Part shown: positions 53,786 to 63,062 of the stretch, one piece after another | How positions within the stretch are numbered: the stretch's first letter is position 1 | Layout: every line of letters starts with the position of its first letter | DNA from: Fulvimarina sp. | GTDB taxonomy: Bacteria > Pseudomonadota > Alphaproteobacteria > Rhizobiales > Rhizobiaceae | Length of the DNA: 64,000 nt | Reading direction: 5' to 3' | NCBI GenBank assembly: GCA_002700095.1 | Contig: PACL01000060.1 | Coordinates: 1 to 64,000, forward strand | Made by a program: the position numbers and the translations under genes | Notes under the pieces: generated by a model | What the model was told of the DNA's origin: nothing | Seen by the model: only the letters and a program-made list of their open reading frames with translations | Databases searched by the model: none

Positions 53786-56700
53786 TCAAGCCCCGGCATC
53801 AAAGAGGCCCTTCGCCTGCAGCTCGGCGCGGGCAGAGTTCGAGCGCGGCGTCCACAGCCCCCGGTCGACCGCCTCGGCGAAGCGGTCGCGGATCTCGGCG
53901 AGCGCCGCCGGATTGTTCGCCTCCAGGAACTCGCGCACCGTCTCGTCCATCAGGAAGGCGTTCCAGGCCGCCTCGAAGTGATGGTCCCGGACCGCCCCCG
54001 TGGTGGCGGCGAAGGCGAACATGTAGTCCACCGTCGCGGCGATCTCGAAGGCGCCCTTGTAGCCGTGGCGCATGACGCCGGCGATCCATTTCGGATTGAC
54101 GACGCGGGCCCGGACCACCCGGCCGATCTCCTCCTCCAGCGTGCGCACCACCGGGCGCTCGGGCCGGGAATGGTCATTGTGATAGACCACCGGCCGCGCC
54201 CCGGAGAGATGCTCGACGGCCGCCGTCATGCCGCCCTCGAACTGGTAGTAGTCGTCGGAATCCAGGAGGTCGTGCTCGCGGTTGTCCTGGTTCTGGACCA
54301 CCGCCTCCAGCCCCGAAAGCCGCGTCTCGAAGGTCTCCCGTTCGGCCTCGCCATCCGCGTCGGCCCCATAGGCATACGAGCCCCAGACGAGATAGCTCTC
54401 CGCGAGTTCCGCCTTGTCGTCCCAGCCCTTCTCGTCGATCAGCGCCTGCAGCCCCGCGCCATAGGCACCGGGCTTCGACCCGAACACCCGGAAACCGGCG
54501 CGCTTCTCGGCCTCTGCCGCGCTGGCGCCCGCCGCCATCAGCGCCAGCCTTTCGGCCCGCATGCGCGCGGCAATGGGATTGTCGGCCGCATCCTCCTCCA
54601 GCCCGCCGATCGCCCGCGCCGCCTTGTCGAACAGCGCGATCTGGTCCGGAAAGGCATCGCGGAAGAAGCCGGAGATGCGCAAGGTCACGTCGACGCGCGG
54701 CCGGCCGAGTTCGGCGAGCGTCGCGATCTCGTAGCCGGTGACCCGCCGCGAGGCCCGATCCCAGACCGGTTTCGCGCCGATCAGCGCCAAACCTTGCGCA
54801 ATGTCGTCGCCGCCGGTGCGCATGTTGGAGGTGCCCCAGGCCGTGAGACCCAGGGAGGTCGGCCACTCGCCGTGGTCCTGGAGGTGGCGGGTAACCAGAA
54901 GCTCCGCGGACTTCCGGCCGAGGCGATAGGCCGTCTCTGTCGGCACGGCGCGGGTGTCGACGGAGAAGAAGTTGCGGCCGGTCGGCAGCACGTCCGGGCG
55001 TCCCCGGGTCGGCGCGCCGGAGGGGCCGGGGGGAACGAAGCGGCCGGCAAGGCCGGCCAGCAGGCCGGCGATCTCGGCGGGGCCGGAGGCGACGACGGCG
55101 GGCTTCAGGATCGATGCGATGGCCTCGAGCACGGGGGCGGTGGATTTCCAGTGGATATCCTGGGGAATGCTGCCATCGACGAGGCCAGATGCCAGCAGTT
55201 CCAGGCGCTCGACGGTGTCGCCGGCAATTCGCCAGGGGCTTGTGGATATCTGTGCGAGAACCTGTGGACGATGACCTTGCCAGGTCGCCGCCATGTCGCA
55301 GTCGAGGGGGTCGAAGGGGGCTGTTTGATCTGTGCGGCGCCCGTCGGCGCCCCCCTCTGTCCTGCCGGACATCTCCCCCTCAAGGGGGGAGATCGGACTT
55401 TGTTCGGCGGGCGCATCGTTCCTTGCGACCATGTTGGCGGGTGAGACATTTTCCGGAACGGCGGCGTCCTGGGTCTCCGCCGATCTCCCCCCTTGTGGGG
55501 GAGATGGCTGGGAAGCCAGAGGGGGGTGCCCACCGCCGCCATCGCCTCCGACCGACCCGCAAAGCCCCAGATCCGCCGCCAGCGCCCGGATCAGGGAGGC
55601 GTCCGCCGGCGCGCTGCCGCGCGGCAGCCGCGCCAGCGCCACCACGAGATCGGTCAAGAGCCGCCCTTCCGGCGCGACGCCGAAGACATGCAGCCCGTCG
55701 CGGATCTGCATTTCCTTCAATTCGCACAGATAGGCGTCGAGCTTTTCCAGCGCCGCCTCGTCGCCCTCGCCGGCGGCGATCCCCGCGTCATGGTCAAGGC
55801 CGATGTCGCGGACGAGATCGAGGATCTGGCTCTTCAGCAGCACCAGCCGGCGCGGATCGCCGCCGGAGGCCTCGTAATATTCGTCGACCAGGGCTTCGAG
55901 GTCCTTCAGCGGCCCGTAGGTTTCGGCCCGGGTCAAGGGCGGCGTCAGGTGGTCGACGATGACCGCCGACGTCCGTCGCTTGGCCTGCGTCCCCTCGCCC
56001 GGGTCATTCACGATGAAGGGATAGAGATGCGGCAGCGGCCCGAAGACCGCCTCCGGGAAGCAGCCCTCCGACAGCGCCAGCGCCTTGCCCGGCAGCCATT
56101 CGAGATTGCCGTGCTTGCCCATGTGGATGACGGCATCGGCATCGTAGACGTTGCGCAGATAGGCATAGAGCGCGAGATAGTTGTGCGGCGGCACGAGGTC
56201 CGGGGAGTGGTAGGTCTCCTTCGGATCGATGTTGTAACCTCGCGCCGGCTGGATGCCGACAAGCGTCCCGCCGAAGCGAGCCAAGGGAAGCGCAAAAGCC
56301 GGCTTACCATTTCGATCTACCACGAAAGGATCGGTTTCCGGCGCGCCCCAACGATCGAGGACGGCTTCGCGCACGCTCTCCGGCAGGCGGTCGAAGAAGG
56401 CGTGATAGGCTTCGAGCGGCATCGTCTCGCGGATCTCGCGGGCCGCGGTGCCGGCGTTGGTCGGGCCGGCCATCAGATGCGCGATGAGGGCGTTGCCGTC
56501 CCCGGGGATGTCGGCGGCCGAATAGCCCGCCGCTCGCATCGCCTTGAGCACCTCGATGGTGCCGGCCGGCGTGTCGAGGCCGACGCCGTTGCCGAGCCGG
56601 CCGTCCCGGTTCGGATAATTGGCGAGAAGGATGGCGACGCGCTTGTCGGGATTCGGCTTTTGCCGCAGCCGTGCCCAGCGCGCGGCGAGGTCGGCGACGA

Positions 56701-57814
56701 AGGCGGCGCGGTCCGGAACCGGGCGATGGGCGACGATGTCGGTCTCGGTGAGGGCGTCCCATTCGCCCGCCGACTTGAAGGCGACGGCGCGCGACAGCAC
56801 CCGGCCGTCGAGTTCCGGCAGGGCGACGCTCATGGCGAGGTCGCGGGCGGAGAGGCCCTGGCTGGAAACGTGCCAGGACTCCTCGGAGCCCGAGGCGAGC
56901 ACCGCCTGCAGGACGACCGCCCCATGCTCTTCCAGCACGGTCGGGATGCGCTCGGCTCCGGCACCGGCGGATGGCGAGGAAACGGCAAACCCGGTGAGGT
57001 TGACGACGACGGAAGGCTGGCGACGGGCAAAGAGGGAGCGGACGGTCTCGATCGAGACGGGGTCCTTGAGGCTGGAGACGTAAAGGGGCAGGACGTCGAG
57101 GCCTCGGTCGGACAGGGCGTCAGACAGCGCCTCCATCGGGTCGGTCTGGCCGCTCTGGACGAGGGCGCGGTAGCAGACGATGGCGGCGAGGGGCTTTTCG
57201 GGCCCCTGGTCGTCGAGGTCTCGAGCCGGAGAAACTCCAGACATTGCGGCCTCCGCACCACCCTCGCCGCGCAACTCCACCACCCCAGCCTTCAGCAGCG
57301 GCGTCGCCTCGCCCGGCCAATCGCCCTCACCCAGCACGGCCCGGCAGCCCTGCAGAAACCCCTCCGCGTTCGCCGGCCCGCCCTCGACGAGATACCGCCA
57401 CAACCGGTCGCGATCTTCGAGCGGGATGGTCGTATAGCCGTCGAGCCCCGGATCCGGCTTGTCGTCACCGGGGATGACGGCGAGCCTGCCGCCAGTCTGT
57501 TGGGCGTTGGCGAGCAGCGCGTCCAGCCCATAGGGCCAGTAGGCCTGGCCGCCGAGGAGCCGCACCACCACCAGCCGCGCATGTCTCAGCGTCCGCTCGA
57601 CATGGACGTCGACCGACATCGGATGCTTGAGGCGCAGCAGGTTGGCGAGCCGAAGCTCGCCCGCGCCGAACCCGAGCCGCCGGGCCGCCGCCGCGAGCGC
57701 GGCGATCTCGGTGTCGGCCGCCGACAGGAAGACGATGTCGCCCGGCGACTGGCCGAGGTCGACCGCCTCGCCGCCGTCGTCGATCGCGCCCTTCTGGGCG
57801 AGGAGGAGATGCAA
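53786..57814 (-). CDS. cobN: Aerobic cobaltochelatase subunit CobN, with an in-frame repeat insertion
   Basis: A 1342-residue large subunit of the ATP-dependent cobalt chelatase that inserts Co2+ into hydrogenobyrinic acid a,c-diamide. It starts with TTG (57814; SD AGGGGGCG), giving (M)HLLLAQKGAIDDGGEAVDLG, the family N-terminus. CobN/Mg-chelatase H segments include ILLANYPNRDGRLGNGVGLD, HMGKHGNLEWLPGKALALSE, TAWGTSNMRTGGDDIAQGLA and NPKWIAGVMRHGYKGAFEIA. Residues about 762-822 are a translated mosaic repeat (SQPSPPQGGRS and ISPLEGEMSGRTEGG), which makes the protein about 65 residues longer than usual. The flanking sequences stay in frame, so the subunit is probably functional with a disordered loop. 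Confidence 0.95.
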   Translation of the reverse strand: MHLLLAQKGAIDDGGEAVDLGQSPGDIVFLSAADTEIAALAAAARRLGFGAGELRLANLLRLKHPMSVDVHVERTLRHARLVVVRLLGGQAYWPYGLDALLANAQQTGGRLAVIPGDDKPDPGLDGYTTIPLEDRDRLWRYLVEGGPANAEGFLQGCRAVLGEGDWPGEATPLLKAGVVELRGEGGAEAAMSGVSPARDLDDQGPEKPLAAIVCYRALVQSGQTDPMEALSDALSDRGLDVLPLYVSSLKDPVSIETVRSLFARRQPSVVVNLTGFAVSSPSAGAGAERIPTVLEEHGAVVLQAVLASGSEESWHVSSQGLSARDLAMSVALPELDGRVLSRAVAFKSAGEWDALTETDIVAHRPVPDRAAFVADLAARWARLRQKPNPDKRVAILLANYPNRDGRLGNGVGLDTPAGTIEVLKAMRAAGYSAADIPGDGNALIAHLMAGPTNAGTAAREIRETMPLEAYHAFFDRLPESVREAVLDRWGAPETDPFVVDRNGKPAFALPLARFGGTLVGIQPARGYNIDPKETYHSPDLVPPHNYLALYAYLRNVYDADAVIHMGKHGNLEWLPGKALALSEGCFPEAVFGPLPHLYPFIVNDPGEGTQAKRRTSAVIVDHLTPPLTRAETYGPLKDLEALVDEYYEASGGDPRRLVLLKSQILDLVRDIGLDHDAGIAAGEGDEAALEKLDAYLCELKEMQIRDGLHVFGVAPEGRLLTDLVVALARLPRGSAPADASLIRALAADLGLCGSVGGDGGGGHPPLASQPSPPQGGRSAETQDAAVPENVSPANMVARNDAPAEQSPISPLEGEMSGRTEGGADGRRTDQTAPFDPLDCDMAATWQGHRPQVLAQISTSPWRIAGDTVERLELLASGLVDGSIPQDIHWKSTAPVLEAIASILKPAVVASGPAEIAGLLAGLAGRFVPPGPSGAPTRGRPDVLPTGRNFFSVDTRAVPTETAYRLGRKSAELLVTRHLQDHGEWPTSLGLTAWGTSNMRTGGDDIAQGLALIGAKPVWDRASRRVTGYEIATLAELGRPRVDVTLRISGFFRDAFPDQIALFDKAARAIGGLEEDAADNPIAARMRAERLALMAAGASAAEAEKRAGFRVFGSKPGAYGAGLQALIDEKGWDDKAELAESYLVWGSYAYGADADGEAERETFETRLSGLEAVVQNQDNREHDLLDSDDYYQFEGGMTAAVEHLSGARPVVYHNDHSRPERPVVRTLEEEIGRVVRARVVNPKWIAGVMRHGYKGAFEIAATVDYMFAFAATTGAVRDHHFEAAWNAFLMDETVREFLEANNPAALAEIRDRFAEAVDRGLWTPRSNSARAELQAKGLFDAGA
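55349..55530. repeat. RIME-like mosaic palindromic repeat, copy 3, inside cobN
   Basis: The same composite palindrome as at 345-525 and 6380-6578: left arm CCCCCTCTGTCCTGCCGGAC (from 55351), right arm GGCTGGGAAGCCAGAGGGGG, with inner GATCTCCCCC/GGGGGAGAT hairpins. Here it lies within the cobN reading frame without introducing a stop. Confidence 0.9.
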
Positions 57815-57824
57815 GCCGCGCCCC

Positions 57825-58925
57825 CTATTCGGCCGCCGTCGACGGCATGGCCGGGATCTGCCCGCCCGCCAGACCCTCGATCCGCGCGGCAATCGCCGCG
57901 CAGGCCGCATCCGTCAGCCCGTCATGCAGGCCGATGACGACGAGCCGCGTCCGGCGGGCCTCGTCCTTGCCCCAGGGCCGATCGAAATAGGCCTCGATGC
58001 GCTGGCCGACGGCCTGGACGACGAGGCGCATCGGCTTGCCCGGAATGTCGGCAAAGCCCTTCAGGCGCAGAATGTCGTATTCCCCGATCAGCGGCTTCAG
58101 GCCCTCCACGAAGGCCTTCTGGTCGGCGATCGGCCCGGCTTCGGCGACGAAGCTCTCGAACTCGTCGTGGTCGTGATCCTCGCCCCCTTCGTGCTCGATC
58201 TCGTGGTGGGACTTCCTCTCGGCGATGAGATCCTCGGTGCCGGCGGCGATGCCGAGCAGCACATCGGCGGGCAGCTTGCCGTTTTCGGCGGCGACGGTCT
58301 TCACCGTCCGCGCCGTCGCCGCGGCGGTCTCCTTGCGGACCCTTTCGAGGGTGTCGCGGTCGATCAGGTCGGCCTTGTTCAGGACGATGAGATCGGCGGC
58401 GCGAATCTGGTCCTCGAACAGCTCCTCCAGCGGGTTGTCGTGGTCGAGGCTCGTATCGGCGGCGCGCTGGGCCGCGACCTTGTCCTCGTCGTCGGCAAAT
58501 CGCCCGGCGGCCACCGCCGCCGCGTCGATGACCGTGACGACGCCGTCGACCGTCACCCGCGTCTTCACCTCCGGCCAGTTGAAGGCGGCGACCAGCGGCT
58601 GCGGCAAGGCGAGGCCGGAGGTCTCGATGACGATGTGGTCGGGCGGGGTCTCGCGGTCGAGGAGCTTGGCCATCGCCGGGATGAAGTCGTCGGCGACGGT
58701 GCAGCAGATGCAGCCATTGTTGAGTTCGACGACGTCGTCCTCGGTGCAGGTCTCGATGCCGCAGCCCTTCAGGATGTCGCCGTCGACGCCGAGATCGCCG
58801 AATTCGTTGATGATCAGCGCGATCTTGCGGCCGCCGGGATTTTCGAGGAGGTTGCGGATCAGCGTCGTCTTGCCCGCCCCGAGAAAGCCGGTGATGACGG
58901 TGGCGGGAATTTTCTGCGCTGGCAT
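57825..58925 (-). CDS. cobW: Cobalamin biosynthesis GTPase CobW
   Basis: A 366-residue P-loop metallochaperone of the COG0523 family, proposed to deliver cobalt to the CobNST chelatase. The P-loop is GFLGAGKT (13-20), the metal-binding motif GCICC (71-75), switch-like IIETSGLA-type segment VIETSGLALPQPLV, and guanine specificity NKADLI. A histidine/acidic stretch (HHEIEHEGGEDHDHDEFE, about residues 240-257) is typical of CobW and probably binds metal. It lies between cobU and cobN in the operon; cobN begins 10 bases after its stop. Confidence 0.95.
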   Translation of the reverse strand: MPAQKIPATVITGFLGAGKTTLIRNLLENPGGRKIALIINEFGDLGVDGDILKGCGIETCTEDDVVELNNGCICCTVADDFIPAMAKLLDRETPPDHIVIETSGLALPQPLVAAFNWPEVKTRVTVDGVVTVIDAAAVAAGRFADDEDKVAAQRAADTSLDHDNPLEELFEDQIRAADLIVLNKADLIDRDTLERVRKETAAATARTVKTVAAENGKLPADVLLGIAAGTEDLIAERKSHHEIEHEGGEDHDHDEFESFVAEAGPIADQKAFVEGLKPLIGEYDILRLKGFADIPGKPMRLVVQAVGQRIEAYFDRPWGKDEARRTRLVVIGLHDGLTDAACAAIAARIEGLAGGQIPAMPSTAAE

Positions 58926-58975
58926 GGCGTGCCTCCTTTGCGTTGGTTGCGGGGGAACGGCGGAGCGCTCGACCC

Positions 58976-59025
58976 CGAGGGCGTCAGCCCTTGAGTTTCA
59001 CGAGGGCGTCAGCCCTTGAGTTTCA
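58976..59025. repeat. Exact 25-base tandem duplication at the end of cobU
   Basis: Two identical 25-base units (58976-59000 and 59001-59025). The second contains the last codons of cobU including its stop (encoding KLKG-stop); the first lies in the cobU-cobW spacer. Each unit includes a small GGGC/GCCC hairpin around the stop. It looks like a recent slippage duplication without effect on the protein. Confidence 0.92.
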
Positions 59026-59533
59026 TCGGCAGGCCGGCAGCGACGAAGAAGACCGCCCCGGCCAGCGCCGCGATCTCCTGGTGCAGCCGGCCGGCATGGT
59101 CGCGGAAGGCCCGCGCCATGGCATTGTCCGGCACGATGCCGAGGCCGACCTCGTTGGAGACGAGGACCACCGGTCCCGGCAGGCCCTCCTGCCCGAGACA
59201 TGACGCGAGCGCGGCCGCCTCGGCCGCAATGTCCCGCTCCTCGAGCATCAAATTGGTCACCCAGAGGGTGAGGCAGTCGACGAGGATCATGCGGTTCGGG
59301 CTCACCTCCCGGCGAAGCGCGCCGACGAGATCGAGCGGCGCCTCGATCGTGCGCCACCCCTCGCCGCGGTCCGCCCTGTGCCTGGCGATCCGCTCCTCCA
59401 TCTCGCCGTCGAAGGCCCGGCCGGTGGCGAGATAGAGCTTTTCGAGGCCGCTTTCTGCGACCAGATTTTCGGCAAACGCGCTCTTGCCGGAGCGGGCGCC
59501 GCCGAGGACCAGCGTCACGGGCGGCGCCTGCAT
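59009..59533 (-). CDS. cobU: Adenosylcobinamide kinase/guanylyltransferase
   Basis: A 174-residue bifunctional CobU/CobP enzyme that phosphorylates adenosylcobinamide and transfers GMP to it. The P-loop is GGARSGKS (11-18), followed by [20 protein letters not shown] with the histidine that accepts [30 protein letters not shown] and [20 protein letters not shown]. The ATG at 59533 lies two bases after the cbtA stop. The stop is inside a tandem duplication. Confidence 0.95.
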   Translation of the reverse strand: MQAPPVTLVLGGARSGKSAFAENLVAESGLEKLYLATGRAFDGEMEERIARHRADRGEGWRTIEAPLDLVGALRREVSPNRMILVDCLTLWVTNLMLEERDIAAEAAALASCLGQEGLPGPVVLVSNEVGLGIVPDNAMARAFRDHAGRLHQEIAALAGAVFFVAAGLPMKLKG

Positions 59534-59535
59534 CG

Positions 59536-60309
59536 TCAGGCCTCGGCGGCGCCGAAGCGCTCCATGGCAAAGCCGACGGCAAGCCCGATCAGCACCCAGA
59601 AGATCGCCCCGGTGGCGAGCGAGGCGACGGCGAATTCCGCCGCGAGCGTCGGCGGGATCGGGCTCGACAGATCCGCCGGATGCGGCGCGGCGAAGAGATG
59701 CGGCACGACCAGAAGGGCGATGCCGCCGGCCCGCAGCATCGGTTCCTTTCGCAGCAGCAGGCAGTAGAGCCCCACCGCCGTCAGGCCTACGGTCATGATC
59801 CACCAGGCCTGCCTTGCCGACAGATCGGCCGCCGGCATCGCCGGCAGCTCCGGCGGCAGGCCGAGAGCGGGGGCGAGCGAGACGGCGGCAAAGCCGGCAA
59901 GACCCCACAGCGCGCCGTTGCGCACCGTGATGCGCCGGCCCGCCAGAAGGGCCACCGCCGCCAGCATCAGGGCAAAGCCTCCGCCGGTGACGATGTTGGC
60001 GGTCAGGGTGCCGAGCGCCCGGCTCTCGAACAGGGCTGCCCCTGCCTCTTCACCGTCGGTGCCGGCCGTCGAATGGGCGAGGATGACCCGGCCGCCCTGC
60101 GGATCGAAAACCGCGCCCGCCGAATGGGCGTGGGCGGAGGACACCAGGCCGGCGTCATGGTGGTGCGCCGGCTCTATGCCGTGGCCGCCGTCCTCATACT
60201 GCTCGGCATGGACGATCAGCGGCACGACGCGCGCATACTGGACCGGCGTCATCACGACGCCGACGAACAGCCCGGCCACCAGGGCGGCGAGCAGATATCT
60301 CACGAACAT
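59536..60309 (-). CDS. cbtA: Cobalt transporter subunit CbtA
   Basis: A 257-residue membrane protein of the CbtA family, a predicted B12-regulated cobalt importer. Five membrane helices are visible: [20 protein letters not shown] at the N-terminus, [48 protein letters not shown] and a C-terminal [18 protein letters not shown]. Periplasmic histidines in [14 protein letters not shown] and SSAHAHSAG are likely metal ligands. It follows cbtB and precedes cobU with a two-base gap, under the riboswitch. Confidence 0.92.
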   Translation of the reverse strand: MFVRYLLAALVAGLFVGVVMTPVQYARVVPLIVHAEQYEDGGHGIEPAHHHDAGLVSSAHAHSAGAVFDPQGGRVILAHSTAGTDGEEAGAALFESRALGTLTANIVTGGGFALMLAAVALLAGRRITVRNGALWGLAGFAAVSLAPALGLPPELPAMPAADLSARQAWWIMTVGLTAVGLYCLLLRKEPMLRAGGIALLVVPHLFAAPHPADLSSPIPPTLAAEFAVASLATGAIFWVLIGLAVGFAMERFGAAEA

Positions 60310-60399
60310 GGAATATTCCCTTTTCCGGCGCTTCAGACCGGATCACGACTGACGTTTGGTGGAAAGGATCGGGAGGCGGCAGGCCGCCTGCCGAAACCG

Positions 60400-60576
60400 T
60401 CAGTGGCAGGGAAAGCCGAAGGCGTGGCGCACGTCGTGAGCCGTGTCGTGCAGCGCCTGGGAGTGGGCAAAGCCGGCGCCGAAGATGAAGAACGCGCCGA
60501 GAAACAGGGCAAAGAGGCCCGTGGCGATGCGTTGACCGGACTGGCTGCCGGCAAGGGTCTGGGATTTCGTTGTCAT
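60400..60576 (-). CDS. cbtB: Cobalt transporter subunit CbtB
   Basis: A 58-residue protein with one membrane helix (RIATGLFALFLGAFFIFGAG) and a C-terminal histidine-containing tail, FAHSQALHDTAHDVRHAFGF-PCH, the hallmark of CbtB. It is the first gene after the cobalamin riboswitch. The ATG at 60576 is preceded by GGAGGT at a good distance. cbtA starts 90 bases after its stop. Confidence 0.92.
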   Translation of the reverse strand: MTTKSQTLAGSQSGQRIATGLFALFLGAFFIFGAGFAHSQALHDTAHDVRHAFGFPCH

Positions 60577-60619
60577 ATCAACCTCCGTGACGACCGCCCG
60601 GGAATCGGGCGGACGGGTC

Positions 60620-60850
60620 TGGAAGGCCGGCAGGTCTCCTGGCTCGCGGGTCGTCGAATTGCGTCTCGCCTTCCCGGATGTCTCCAGTGGCTTTCCGGCG
60701 CCGGCGCGCATCCTGCGTGCCGTCGTCGGTGACGAACTCTCGCCGCTCTACAGTCGCGGGGTCGGCTGCGATCAAGACCCCCGGATTGGGTCGGCCCTTC
60801 GCATTCCCTCTTCGCCCCTGCCGCGTGGCGGCGGGGGAACCGTCCTTCGA
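60620..60850 (-). promoter_or_regulatory. Cobalamin (B12) riboswitch
   Basis: On the minus strand, upstream of cbtB, the AdoCbl-riboswitch signature is present. The 3' B12 box AGCCAGGAGACCTGCC lies at 60629-60644. Upstream of it are the CGCGACTGTAGAGCGGCGAG core, GCCACTGG and GGGAAGGCGAGACGC elements, and the 5' GGTTCCC start at about 60840. The aptamer ends about 45-50 bases before the cbtB ATG, so it probably controls translation initiation or early termination of the whole cbtBA-cobUWN-GNAT-cobO-bluB operon. Confidence 0.93.
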
Positions 60851-61084
60851 CCGGAGCGACGCGATGGTCGCCCGGTCGGCCCCAAACTAGCAGCGACGAC
60901 CTCCAGCGCAAGCCAAATTGCAACGGGCGCGGACGGAGCCGGGCGCCGCCTCTGCCCTCTGCCGCCGCTCCCGTTCGCGTTGGCGATGGCGATGGCGCAC
61001 CGGCGAAATGGTCACTGCGCCAATGAATTCTCAACTCCTGTCCGTCATCCTTGCCGAAATCGTCTGCCGGAGCGCCCGTTTTCC

Positions 61085-62869
61085 ATGGACCAGCCAGCCC
61101 GCGAAGAAGCCGCGCGACTTCAGGAAGTCGAGCGCTACCGGCGCAGCAGCGCCCTGACCGGCGAGAAGCTCGAGCGGATCGTCAAGCTGGCGTCGGCGAT
61201 GTTCGGCTTCGAGCGTGTCGCCGTCACGACCCACTACGCCGACACCCAGCTCTGCCACGTGCAGTTCGGCGGCCTCATCGCGCCGCGACGGCGCGAGGAG
61301 TCCTTCTGCCAGGTTCCGGTCGAGACCCGGGAACTGCTCGTCGTCGAGGACCTGGCGCAGGATCCGCGCTTCATGCACCTGCCCGCCGTCTGCGAGGCAC
61401 CGCACCTCCGCTTCTATGCCGGCGCGCCGCTGGTCACCCCCTCCGGCTACGCGATCGGCGCCCTGTGCCTTCTCGACACGAAGCCGCGGCCGTTCACGCG
61501 CCATGAGGGCGAGCTGCTGGCCGATCTCGCCGCCCTTGCCGTCGAGCACATGGAGCTGATCGCGATCAACGAGGAGGCGAAATACGACACGCTGACCGGC
61601 CTCAGGAACCGGCCGTTCCTGATCGATGCGATGCAGTCCTCGATCGATGCCGAACGTGCCTCCTCGATCCTCCTGATCGACCTCGACGGCTTCAAGGAGA
61701 TCAACGATTCCCTCGGCCATGCCTGCGGCGACGAGGCGCTCGTCGAGGCCGCCAAACGCATCGCCGAGATCTGCGACGGCCAGCGGATGAGCGCCCGGCT
61801 CGGCGGCGACGAGTTCGTCATCTTCATGGATGGCGAGGCCAATCCCATCGAGGCCGCCAGTATCGCCGAGCGCGCCGTCGTCCGGCTGGCCGAGCCGATG
61901 ACGATCAGCGGCCACGTCATCCACTTCGGCGCGAGCATCGGCATCGCGATCCGCGAGCGCGAGAGTGACGCCACCCAGCTGCTCGGCAATGCCGACCTGG
62001 CCATGTACCGGGCCAAGCAGGACGGGCGCAACTGCCACCGGATCTTCACCCGGGAGCTGCGCAACGTCGCGCTCGAACGCGGCAACATCGTGCTCGAGAT
62101 GCAGGAGGCGTGGGAGGACGGCAGCTTCGAGCTCTACTACCAGCCGATCGTCCGGCTCAGCGACGGCCGTTGGACCGGGGCGGAGGCGCTCTTGCGCTGG
62201 AACTATCCCTATCGCGGCGTGCTGCCGCCGGCGATGTTCCTGCCGGTCCTCGAAAAGAGCCATCTCGCCGTCGATCTCGGCAACTGGGTGATCGACGAGG
62301 CGTGCCGCCAGGCCGCCATCTGGCGCCGGCGCTTCGAGCCGGACTTCACCATCGCCGTCAATCTCTTCGAGCTGCAGTTCAAGCCCGGGACCCTGGTCTC
62401 GAAGGTCCGCGAATCCCTCGCCCGGCACGGGCTGCCGCCGGAGGCGCTGCAGCTCGAACTCACCGAACGGATCATCCTGGCCGAGGACGACCGCATCATC
62501 GACCAGGTCCGGGCGCTTCGCGACCAGGGCGTCGGCATCGCCTTCGACGATTTCGGGACCGGCTTCGCCTCCCTGTCCGCCCTGCGGCACTATCCGGTCT
62601 CCTGCATCAAGATCGATCGCTCCTTCATCGCCGAGGTCACCGGCAGCGCCGCCGACCAGTCGATCGTCGCCTCGCTGATCGCCCTGTCGAGGAGCCTCAA
62701 TCTGCAAACCGTCGCGGAAGGGATCGAGACCGCCGAGCAGCGGGCGATGATCGAACAGGTCGACGGCGTGAACGGCCAGGGCTTCCTGTTCTCGCGGCCG
62801 CAGCCGGTCGAGCTGCTCGAGAGCGTCTGGTTTCCCTCCAAGAAACTGGCCGCCCAGCGTCGCGCCTGA
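61085..62869 (+). CDS. GAF-GGDEF-EAL protein (cyclic di-GMP turnover)
   Basis: A 594-residue soluble regulator. Residues about 20-160 form a GAF sensor domain (FCQVPVETRELLVVEDLAQD, then GYAIGALCLLDT). A GGDEF domain follows with DTLTGLRNRPFL, LLIDLDGFKEINDSLGH and the intact RLGGDEFVIFMD. The EAL domain has AEALLRWN, AVNLFELQF, LELTERI, FDDFGTGFASLSALR, IKIDRSF and VAEGIET, so the residues for metal binding and catalysis are all present. Both diguanylate cyclase and phosphodiesterase activities are possible. The ATG at 61085 is the first that starts the GAF fold. It is divergent from the cob operon. Confidence 0.92.
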   Translation: MDQPAREEAARLQEVERYRRSSALTGEKLERIVKLASAMFGFERVAVTTHYADTQLCHVQFGGLIAPRRREESFCQVPVETRELLVVEDLAQDPRFMHLPAVCEAPHLRFYAGAPLVTPSGYAIGALCLLDTKPRPFTRHEGELLADLAALAVEHMELIAINEEAKYDTLTGLRNRPFLIDAMQSSIDAERASSILLIDLDGFKEINDSLGHACGDEALVEAAKRIAEICDGQRMSARLGGDEFVIFMDGEANPIEAASIAERAVVRLAEPMTISGHVIHFGASIGIAIRERESDATQLLGNADLAMYRAKQDGRNCHRIFTRELRNVALERGNIVLEMQEAWEDGSFELYYQPIVRLSDGRWTGAEALLRWNYPYRGVLPPAMFLPVLEKSHLAVDLGNWVIDEACRQAAIWRRRFEPDFTIAVNLFELQFKPGTLVSKVRESLARHGLPPEALQLELTERIILAEDDRIIDQVRALRDQGVGIAFDDFGTGFASLSALRHYPVSCIKIDRSFIAEVTGSAADQSIVASLIALSRSLNLQTVAEGIETAEQRAMIEQVDGVNGQGFLFSRPQPVELLESVWFPSKKLAAQRRA

Positions 62870-63062
62870 CGACGCCGGGAGCCGGCGGCCGCGCCGTCCG
62901 GAATGGGGCGAAGGCCGGACGCGATACCGCCTGCGCGACGCCTTTCGCCTTCCCGCAATGCAAAAACATGCGCTGCGGGCGGTTTCAGTTTCGCCTCCGC
63001 CTCTATATCCCGACGCATCGACATCATCGAAAGCCACCGGGATCGACGGAGATTGAGGCGAC

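Noticed and set aside
55493-57937. An 800-codon plus-strand open frame across cobN
   Set aside because: It is antisense to cobN, which has full family motifs. The translation is His/Asp/Gly-rich shadow sequence.
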